From JAWKOK01 sp963848115 (GTDB lineage: Bacteria > Chloroflexota > Anaerolineae > Caldilineales > Caldilineaceae), in assembly GCA_963848115.1 (NCBI GenBank), contig CAWKCP010000007.1:868001-932000 (forward strand): DNA of 64,000 nucleotides, in the 5' to 3' direction. Made by a program: the position numbers and the translations under genes. Positions 57,795-64,000 of this stretch are shown piece after piece. The notes under the pieces are model-generated. The model did no database searches and had not been told where the DNA came from. It saw only the letters and a list, made by a program, of their open reading frames with translations. The number at the start of each line of letters is the position of its first letter. The stretch's first letter is position 1.

Positions 57795-57823
57795 ATGCTA
57801 TTTGCGGACACCTCCCGGAGGTC
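57759..57823. terminator. Inverted repeat at the end of ndh
   Basis: GACCTGCGGGAGGTGTCCG (57759-57777) pairs with 57805-57823 (one mismatch, 27-base loop). The left arm lies inside the last codons of ndh, so the repeat has supplied the C-terminus EVSEEPLP. Either a terminator or a dispersed palindrome that landed at the gene end. Confidence 0.6.
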
Positions 57824-57951
57824 CAGCCAACACAATTCCTAAGAGAGCCGCTTTTCCTACCCGTTCGAACGTTGGGCGTGCGAACGAAACAATGACACAT
57901 GGGGAACCTACTGAGTCGTTCAATCACCGCTCCCCACGGCAGCAACACTGT

Positions 57952-58416
57952 TTACGAAACTTCCGGACAGGGCCCTCGTTTCGGCTGAGCCGAGCCGTCC
58001 TGCATACGTGGACTGAAGTTCCAGGCATGTACTGAGACGGGATCCAGTCGAATGGCCACTTCAGCGGCACGCCCCTTCATCAGGGTGCGTGCCAGTTTGT
58101 TGTCGAGGCCGCCTTGATAGCGATACAGAAGCTGCACCAGCACATCCTCCCCCCGCTCGGAGACAATCTCTGCCCTTGCCTGGCCACGGATGCCGCAATA
58201 GGGTGGTTGATCTGAAGCGATCTCGAAGGCGCAGCGAGGGTCCCCTTGCAGATACTGAACCACTTTGGCGCTCGCCTGGGTGGCGCAGAAGAGCGATCCG
58301 TCTTGGTAGAGATACCAGAGCGAGAGCACAGCCGGCCAGCCTGATTCGGTTGCGCAGGCCAGCCGTAGTGGAATGATTGTCTGGTCTAGATATTCTTGAT
58401 AAGGCTGCAATTTCAT
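57952..58416 (-). CDS. Pyridoxamine 5'-phosphate oxidase-like FMN-binding protein
   Basis: 154 residues of the split-barrel flavin fold: MKLQPYQEYLDQTIIPLRLACATESGWPAVLSLWYLYQDGSLFCATQASAKVVQYLQGDPRCAFEI, followed by GIRGQARAEI. Probably binds FMN or F420 and acts as a general oxidoreductase; not a true PdxH, as the substrate-binding C-terminus is missing. GGGAGGGG precedes the ATG. Monocistronic, convergent with ndh. Confidence 0.8.
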   Translation of the reverse strand: MKLQPYQEYLDQTIIPLRLACATESGWPAVLSLWYLYQDGSLFCATQASAKVVQYLQGDPRCAFEIASDQPPYCGIRGQARAEIVSERGEDVLVQLLYRYQGGLDNKLARTLMKGRAAEVAIRLDPVSVHAWNFSPRMQDGSAQPKRGPCPEVS

Positions 58417-58562
58417 GACCGATCCCCTCCCTTTGGCGACAGAATCTTAGTCGAATCCCCCGAGAAATTAGCTATCTGATCTTCCTAGAAGCTGTACGCA
58501 GGAAGACCGATCGTCGAGAGCTTCCAGGAAGATGTTGCGTACAGTTAGTTTCCTGATTGGAC

Positions 58563-59429
58563 TTAGCCTTTGATCCCCGTCATAGAAATGCCCTCGATGA
58601 AAAGCCGCTGAGCAAAGAAGAAGACCACGATAACCGGCAACACGGTCACCAGCGACGCCGCCATCAGATAGGCCCAACTGACCTGATAGCTCGATCGAAA
58701 AAAGTTGAGCCCGAGCGCCACGGTGTAGAGTCGCTGATCGTGCAGATAGATGAGCGGCGGCAGAAAATCATTCCAGGTGAACTGAAACGTGAAGATGGCT
58801 ACGGTGGCAATGGCAGGCAGCGAGAGCGGCAGCATAATGCGCCAGAGGATCTGGAACAGATCGGCCCCATCAATCCGTGCTGCGTCCTCCAGCCCGCGTG
58901 GGACCGACAGGAAAAACTGGCGCAACAGGAAGATGTAGAACGGGCTGCCGAAAAAAGCCGGCACAATCAGCGGCAGGAACGTATTCACCCAGCCTAGTCG
59001 ATTGAAAAGTACGTAGAGCGGCACCATGGTGACTGGATAGGGGAGCATCATGGTCGCCAACACGAGAATGAAGATCAGATCACGGCCGGGCGCACGCAGC
59101 CGGGCGAACCCGTAGGCCACCAGCGTGCAGGAAAGGACATGACCGACGATCACCGCGCTGGTGATCACAGCCGTGTTCAGCGTGTAGCGCCCAAAGGGCA
59201 CATAGGTCAGCGCCTCGACATAGTTCTCCCATCTTACCGGATGGGGAATCAATCTGGGCGGCATCTCGAAGACCTGATACTCCGGCTTCAAAGATGATGA
59301 GATCATCCAGACCAGCGGGATCAGAAAGAGAATCGCGACGATTGCCAGCAGCAACGTTGTGAGCCAGCGACCCACTCTCGCCCGCCACTGCCAGCCCGAT
59401 GTGTGCACAGCGCCTGTCTGGCTCGCCAT
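58563..59429 (-). CDS. Carbohydrate ABC transporter permease, MalG type (second system)
   Basis: 288 residues, six TM helices, ending GISMTGIKG as usual. EAA-type loop RGLEDAARIDGADLFQILWRIMLPLS. Its start is one base after the stop of the MalF-type gene. Third gene of the second sugar operon; related only at family level to the 30552-31439 permease. Confidence 0.92.
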   Translation of the reverse strand: MASQTGAVHTSGWQWRARVGRWLTTLLLAIVAILFLIPLVWMISSSLKPEYQVFEMPPRLIPHPVRWENYVEALTYVPFGRYTLNTAVITSAVIVGHVLSCTLVAYGFARLRAPGRDLIFILVLATMMLPYPVTMVPLYVLFNRLGWVNTFLPLIVPAFFGSPFYIFLLRQFFLSVPRGLEDAARIDGADLFQILWRIMLPLSLPAIATVAIFTFQFTWNDFLPPLIYLHDQRLYTVALGLNFFRSSYQVSWAYLMAASLVTVLPVIVVFFFAQRLFIEGISMTGIKG

Positions 59430-59430
59430 C

Positions 59431-60372
59431 TTATGCCTCCTCGCCTTCGTAGTAGACCCAGCGACTGGCTGAACGCACGATCAGCAGGGTGAAGAAAAGA
59501 ATGATCACAAAGAGCACCCAGGCCAGGGCAGAGGCGTAGCCCATGCGAAAGAACTGAAACGCACTTCGGTAGATGTAGAGGACGAAGAAGAGGGTCGAAT
59601 CCAGGGGGCCGCCATTGGTGGCTACGAAGGCGCTGGTGAAAGTTTGAAATGTCGCAATGACGCTGAGCACCAGGTTGAAGAAGATCGTCGGCGTGATCAT
59701 GGGGATGGTCACATTGCGGAAGGTACGCCAGGCGCCGGCCCCGTCGATGGCAGACGCCTCGTAGAGTTCCTTGGGCACGTCTTTGAGGCCGGCAAGGAAG
59801 ATGATGGCTGTTCGCCCCAGTCCCCAAATGCTCATGATCCAGAGTGCATAGAGCGCGGTGTCCGGATCGGTGAGCCAACGCGGCCCCTGGATGCCGAAGA
59901 TGCCCAGGAAGGCGTTGACCGATCCCGCCTCTGGATGCAGCAACCACATCCAGACAACAACGAAGGCAACGCCGGCCAGTACCGAGGGCAGATAGTAGAT
60001 GGTGCGATAGATCGTGATGCCACGCACCCGCTGGTTCATGAGCAGAGCCAGGCCAAGGCCGCCGATCAATTCCGTCGGCACGTAGAGCAGTGTGTACTTG
60101 ACCGTGACTCGCATCGATTGCCAGAAGAGCGGATCTTTGCGAAAGAGACGCTCGTAGTTGTCAATGCCAATGAATCGGGGTGCCGTCAACAGATCCCACC
60201 GTGTGGTGCTGATGGCCAGCGAGGCCAGCATGGGAGCAAGGACAAAGAGGACAAAACCAATAATCCAGGGCGAAATGCAGAGGTAAAAAGCCAGTGTCTC
60301 CCGCCGCTGAAGTGAAAGACCCGGTCTACCACTCTGTTTGCCCGAATCCGGAGCGTGCGCTGTCATGGTCAT
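59431..60372 (-). CDS. Carbohydrate ABC transporter permease, MalF type (second system)
   Basis: 313 residues from ATG 60372 (MTMTAHAPDSGKQSGRPGL); another ATG lies two codons later, and a longer frame to 60438 is probably leader sequence. Six TM helices; EAA-type loop KELYEASAIDGAGAWRTFRNVTIPMI. Forms a heterodimeric channel with the downstream MalG-type permease. A 115-base spacer separates it from the binding-protein gene. Confidence 0.9.
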   Translation of the reverse strand: MTMTAHAPDSGKQSGRPGLSLQRRETLAFYLCISPWIIGFVLFVLAPMLASLAISTTRWDLLTAPRFIGIDNYERLFRKDPLFWQSMRVTVKYTLLYVPTELIGGLGLALLMNQRVRGITIYRTIYYLPSVLAGVAFVVVWMWLLHPEAGSVNAFLGIFGIQGPRWLTDPDTALYALWIMSIWGLGRTAIIFLAGLKDVPKELYEASAIDGAGAWRTFRNVTIPMITPTIFFNLVLSVIATFQTFTSAFVATNGGPLDSTLFFVLYIYRSAFQFFRMGYASALAWVLFVIILFFTLLIVRSASRWVYYEGEEA

Positions 60373-60487
60373 GTGAGAAGGGACGATCAGCTGAACGTCC
60401 ACGGCCTTGCTCTCGACAAGAGCAAGGCCGTGGAACAAGATGAGTAATCTACAGGAACTCTATGCGTAGCCTGCGCTTCGCACGATG

Positions 60488-61828
60488 TTATTCTTCCGTC
60501 GCAAGATCCAGTGCCTCTTGGGCTTCCTGTGCGGCTGTAGCCAGCAACGCTTCTACATCTGCATCCGGGTCGAGAATCACATTCTCAAGCACGCGACGGA
60601 GAGCCGGGTCGGCGGTATCGCCCCAGTTCGGGGTGAAGACATAGGCACGGGGCACCAGACGATCCAACTCGCCCAGCCAAACACCCTCGATCGGATCATC
60701 GGCCAGGCCGGATGCTTCGGCCACCGAAGCCACAGCCGGCAATGCCCAATCCTGCCAGACCTCGGCGCCCTCCTCACCGGCATAGAACTTGAGGAAGCGC
60801 CAGGCCTCCTGCGGGTGTTCGCTGCCGCTGAAGATACCGAACCCGCCCCAGAAGAGCACATTCGCATCGACTGCGCCTGCCGGCGTACCCACAACGCCCA
60901 GATCGATATTGGGATTCTCCATCATCCCGGACTGGGGCCAGCGGCCAAAGATGCGCATGGCCGCGGCGCCGTTATCGAATTCACTGTTGCCGCCCCCAAA
61001 GGCGCTCATGTCGGCCGGGGGCGGAGCCACCATGGCCGTGTTGTAGAGGTCCTTGTAGAACTGAACGGCAGAGGCCGTCTCAGGTGAATCCATGTAGCCG
61101 ATAAAAGTCGAGCCGTCTTCGCTGATCAGCGAACCGCCGGCAGCGCCGATCCAATATTCAAAGCCCGTGGTCCAGGGACCGGGCAGTTGAATGCCCCAGA
61201 TGTCGGTCTGGCCGTCACCGTCGGTGTCAACCGTCAGTTCCGTGGCAATCGCCAGCAAGTCATCCCAGGTCCAATCGGCCGTCGGATAGTCCACGCCATA
61301 TTCATCAAAGATGGCCTTGTTGTAATAGACGGCCATGGGTGAGTAGTCCTTGGGCAGGAACCACTGCTGGCCTTCCCATTGACCAGGCTCTAACAGGCCC
61401 GGCAAGTAGATGCCGGTGTCGAGCCCATCCTCTCCCGCAATGAACTCATCCAAGGGCAGGAAGGCGTCGCTCATGACGAAGCGCGGCACCGCGTCATCGC
61501 CGATGTTCATGATGTCCGGCGCGTCGTTGGCGGCGATCTGGGTGAGCAGACGGCCATAGTAGTCACTGCCCGAGACCGGCTCAAGCTGGACTTTGATACC
61601 GGGATTGGCCTCCTCGAAGCGACTGATGATCTCCTGATGCGGGGTCAGCCCTTCGCCGCTATCGCCGGTGCCGACGCGCAGGACAATCTGATCTCCGTCG
61701 GCGGGCATGGCGGCGTCCCCACCCTCTGCCGGAGCAGCAGCGGGCGCCACACACCCTGCGATCATCACGCCGAGCAGCAGGAAGGCTGCCATCAACATGA
61801 GTCTGGTGAACGGTTTGCGGTTGTGCAT
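60488..61828 (-). CDS. Extracellular solute-binding protein, family 1 (second sugar ABC system)
   Basis: 446 residues. Lipoprotein signal with lipobox MIAGC, then an Ala/Gly-rich linker. Family-1 features: GLTPHQEIISRFEEANPGIKVQLEPVSGSDYYGRLLTQIAANDAPDIMNIGDD, YYNKAIFDEYGV, WTWDDLLAIATELT. VDTDGDGQTDIWG (about 209-221) is an EF-hand-like DxDGDGxxD loop that could bind calcium, as in a subset of maltose-type binding proteins. First gene of the operon. Confidence 0.93.
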   Translation of the reverse strand: MHNRKPFTRLMLMAAFLLLGVMIAGCVAPAAAPAEGGDAAMPADGDQIVLRVGTGDSGEGLTPHQEIISRFEEANPGIKVQLEPVSGSDYYGRLLTQIAANDAPDIMNIGDDAVPRFVMSDAFLPLDEFIAGEDGLDTGIYLPGLLEPGQWEGQQWFLPKDYSPMAVYYNKAIFDEYGVDYPTADWTWDDLLAIATELTVDTDGDGQTDIWGIQLPGPWTTGFEYWIGAAGGSLISEDGSTFIGYMDSPETASAVQFYKDLYNTAMVAPPPADMSAFGGGNSEFDNGAAAMRIFGRWPQSGMMENPNIDLGVVGTPAGAVDANVLFWGGFGIFSGSEHPQEAWRFLKFYAGEEGAEVWQDWALPAVASVAEASGLADDPIEGVWLGELDRLVPRAYVFTPNWGDTADPALRRVLENVILDPDADVEALLATAAQEAQEALDLATEE

Positions 61829-61914
61829 GGTTCGATCCTTTCAGTGGATGGTTGGTACTGAGATTTGCGAACAAGAACAGCTGTCGATCTACAACCGAGC
61901 CTTGCCGCCTCTAT

Positions 61915-61933
61915 AGTGTACACCCGGGTGGTA
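61915..61933 (-). promoter_or_regulatory. Palindromic operator candidate upstream of second sugar operon
   Basis: GTACACCCGGGTGGTA at 61918-61933 is a near-perfect palindrome centred on CCCGGG. On the minus strand it is directly followed by TACACT (61920-61915), a plausible -10, so a bound repressor would cover the promoter. No local LacI- or GntR-type gene is adjacent. Confidence 0.45.
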
Positions 61934-61988
61934 TGCTATCGTATAGGGGTTTCCTTCCACTTGCCTCAGACAGATCAAGTTGAGTGGT

Positions 61989-62135
61989 TTACCTGAAGAG
62001 CTGAAGAAGACGGGCAAGACCATAGGCGAGACTAGCCAGAAAAACTGTAGCGGCGACGATCTTCAATAACCCATCGGCATTTCGAGGGCTCAGATGTATC
62101 GGCGGCTTACGGTCGTCAGACTCGGGATCATTCAT
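61989..62135 (-). CDS. Small single-TM protein (48 residues)
   Basis: ATG 62135 with GGAGTG upstream. Sequence: charged N-terminus MNDPESDDRKPPIHLSPRNADG, one TM helix LLKIVAATVFLASLAYGLARLL, then QLFR and TAA at 61989. Positive-inside residues on both flanks leave orientation open. No family recognised. It lies alone, upstream of and on the same strand as the second sugar operon. Confidence 0.55.
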   Translation of the reverse strand: MNDPESDDRKPPIHLSPRNADGLLKIVAATVFLASLAYGLARLLQLFR

Positions 62136-62558
62136 TGAGTATTCACTCCATAACTAGCGGGTACATCAATTGTAGAGTGGGAACCGCTTCTAGTCAAGCG
62201 TACGGCCAATCCAAGAAAATAATTCTTCCAAAGTCCCCGCCACGGCCCACAATCAGAATGCTGTGAACCGGCCCCTAGCGTGAAATGAACCTGTGAGATC
62301 CGCAACGACTGTACAGAGCGAGGCTGCTGGCGTATGATGCAAAGACTTCACTCTGTCGATCAGCCAAACTGAAAGCAGAACGAGATCCTATCTTCTGAAT
62401 TGTACGATTTTGGCCTTCGACCCAAGAGTGGGAGATTCCAGACGAGTCCGCAATCACTCAGTCCCTGAATTTCAGGATCCAGAAACCTTCGCTATCGATC
62501 TCGTAGAAATGTCGGTTGAAATCCAGATCCGGATGCCACGAACCAGGAGTGTAGGCCC
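62136..62558. other. Intergenic region with no recognisable gene
   Basis: 423 bases before the MFS gene. A 60-residue minus-strand frame (62275-62457) exists, but has no ribosome-binding site and no family resemblance. No tRNA-like or repeat structure seen. Confidence 0.35.
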
Positions 62559-63812
62559 TTGCCCATCACCCGTGACCCGCCACCCATCCTACCCGCCGCC
62601 CCCAAATGGCGAACACTCTGGCTGTTGGCGCTGGCCGAGCTATTGGCCATGTCACTCTGGTTCTCAGCGTCAGCCGTCGTACCTCAGCTAACCCTGGAGT
62701 GGGCGCTCTCGCCCGGACAACAGTCCTGGTTGACGATGAGTGTACAGATCGGCTTTGTGGTCGGCGCGCTGACCAGCACGCTGTTGACGCTGGCCGATCG
62801 CGTACCGGCACAACGTCTATTTGCGATGAGCGCTGTCGCCGGCGCGCTCTTCAATGGCGCAATCGCACTCTGGGCAACATCCCCATCTACTGTCATGGCC
62901 CTTCGCTTCGCCACCGGTGTGACGCTCGCCGGCGTCTATCCCCCCGGCATGAAGTTGATGGCGAGCTGGACGGATCGGGATCGGGGACTGGGGATTGGAA
63001 TCCTGGTTGGGGCATTGACCGTCGGCTCTGCCATGCCCCATCTGCTGGGAGCTCTGTCTGTTTTCGGTGGAGACAACGGTATTCCACCATGGCGCAGCGT
63101 GCTGCTGGCAGCATCTGCCTTTGCCTTGATCGCAGCGCTGATTGCCGCAGTTTTCGTACGGCCAGGCCCCCTTCTGGCCAAGTCAGCACCCTTCGACTGG
63201 CGCTACGCCGGCCGGGCGCTTTCGGAGAAGCCAGTGCGTCTGGCCAACTTCGGCTACTTGGGCCACATGTGGGAGCTCTACGCCATGTGGGCGTGGGCGC
63301 CCATCATGTTGCTGGCTGCCTACCAGCAGGCCGGCTGGAACCCAGCATCGGCACGGCTTGCCGGCTTTGCCGTCATTGCCATCGGCGGCATCGGCAGCGT
63401 GGTCGCCGGGCGGCTGGCGGATCGACTGGGCCGAACATCAATTACCATGGCCAGCCTGGCCGTATCCGGAGCCTGTGCGCTGACCGTCGGTCTCTTCTTC
63501 GGCTCGCCCGCGATCTTGACAGCCCTCTGTCTGATCTGGGGGTTCGCTGTCGTGGCGGACAGCGCCCAGTTCAGCACGGCGGTCAGCGAACTGAGTGACA
63601 ACCGCTACGTCGGGACCGCGCTGACCATGCAGACCAGCCTGGGCTTTCTGCTCACCCTATTCACCATCCGCCTGATCCCGCCTCTGGTTGAGGTGGTCGG
63701 CTGGGAATGGGCCTTTGCCGTGCTGGCGCTGGGCCCGGCCTTCGGGCTGTGGAGCATGTGGCGATTGCGGGGACTGCCCGAAGCGGAAAAGATGGCGTCG
63801 GGGAATCGATAG
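62559..63812 (+). CDS. MFS transporter
   Basis: 417 residues from TTG 62559 (MPITRDPPPILPAAPKWRTLW); the first Met codons further in would cut TM1. Twelve TM helices. TM1 LLALAELLAMSLWFSASAVVPQL, the loop ASWTDRDRGLGIGILVGALTVGSAMPHLLGAL, and in the second half GRLADRLGRTS, an MFS signature. Resembles the nitrate/cyanate-like or CynX-like branch by eye, but the substrate is not certain. The last 188 bases of the window contain no gene. Confidence 0.85.
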   Translation: MPITRDPPPILPAAPKWRTLWLLALAELLAMSLWFSASAVVPQLTLEWALSPGQQSWLTMSVQIGFVVGALTSTLLTLADRVPAQRLFAMSAVAGALFNGAIALWATSPSTVMALRFATGVTLAGVYPPGMKLMASWTDRDRGLGIGILVGALTVGSAMPHLLGALSVFGGDNGIPPWRSVLLAASAFALIAALIAAVFVRPGPLLAKSAPFDWRYAGRALSEKPVRLANFGYLGHMWELYAMWAWAPIMLLAAYQQAGWNPASARLAGFAVIAIGGIGSVVAGRLADRLGRTSITMASLAVSGACALTVGLFFGSPAILTALCLIWGFAVVADSAQFSTAVSELSDNRYVGTALTMQTSLGFLLTLFTIRLIPPLVEVVGWEWAFAVLALGPAFGLWSMWRLRGLPEAEKMASGNR

Positions 63813-64000
63813 TACGTGACCCAGTTACGAGGGTGAAGCAGACAGAGCTCAGGAACGGAAAGGTCAATGAGTCGGCACTCAGATCGCCCTACGCACTGCT
63901 GTCATCCAGAAACAACGTACGACATTCCGCCTGTATGCGAATTGGATCGCCGATATCGTGGAGACTAAGCGTCCTTGAGCGAGATTTGAGGAATAGAAAG

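Noticed and set aside
62275..62457. 60-residue minus-strand ORF in the gap before the last MFS gene
   Set aside because: No ribosome-binding site, no recognisable pattern; treated as chance.
1..64000. tRNA, rRNA, riboswitch, prophage and integrase signals
   Set aside because: No T-arm consensus, rRNA-like stretch, known riboswitch core, phage structural gene or recombinase was recognised on either strand.

Overview
The window reads as a chromosomal segment of a Chloroflexota bacterium, most likely an Anaerolineae/Caldilineales-type lineage. Four things point there: lipoprotein leaders with Ala/Pro/Glu-rich tails after the lipobox Cys, large BTAD-AAA-TPR regulators, two binding-protein-dependent sugar ABC systems plus a peptide ABC system, and a secreted beta-propeller protein ending in a YLP-type tail. 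This is inference from protein style; no rRNA, tRNA, CRISPR array or integrase was recognised.

Layout. 1-2.2 kb: sugar-acid catabolism (enolase-superfamily dehydratase, DHDPS-superfamily aldolase). 2.2-7.3 kb: a BTAD-AAA regulator divergent from a double-cupredoxin lipoprotein, then a dihaem cytochrome c. 7.5-19.0 kb: seven tandem paralogous multi-TM proteins ending in the same FYRRKYDA...SLWL module, with no output domain, interrupted by a fused molybdenum/2Fe-2S oxidoreductase. 19.1-21.5 kb: a GAF-SpoIIE phosphatase-HATPase protein and two STAS proteins, a partner-switching module. 21.7-24.6 kb: small membrane protein, conserved unknown, CrtI-like FAD oxidoreductase. 24.7-29.4 kb (minus): a CHAT protease-like protein, an nSTAND NTPase with a TM segment and repeat-rich C-terminus, and a secreted Cys-rich protein. 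29.7-37.6 kb: PlsC-type acyltransferase, sugar ABC operon, UroD-like methyltransferase, GntR regulator, MFS transporter. 38-46 kb: a giant BTAD-cyclase-like-AAA-TPR-lectin-like regulator, a divergent membrane protein, a BNR propeller protein. 46.3-55.6 kb: NAD-dependent dehydrogenase, sugar isomerase/epimerase, complete dipeptide/oligopeptide ABC operon, then a second partial copy of the isomerase gene. 55.8-63.8 kb: DoxX-like protein plus NDH-2, flavin protein, second sugar ABC operon, MFS transporter.

The main signals are these. (i) The CHAT/nSTAND/secreted-protein operon: the effector C-terminus and the receptor N-terminus carry the same short motif, as in amyloid-type NLR signalling. (ii) The tandem array of output-less membrane modules next to one phosphatase/anti-sigma/STAS set. 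(iii) A promoter element, GTAACG-N6-GTAACG-N5-GCGAC followed by a -10-like box, present upstream of three transcription units (5.2, 19.0 and 21.6 kb), which suggests one regulon.

Caution: many genes carry frame changes (dense at 6.4-15 kb, 19-24.4 kb, 40.9-42.5 kb and 47.6-55 kb) while other stretches are clean. In nearly all cases the next frame continues the same protein to its natural end, so these are probably recent indels or uncorrected sequencing errors rather than old pseudogenes. Boundaries given for such genes span the whole reconstructed gene.
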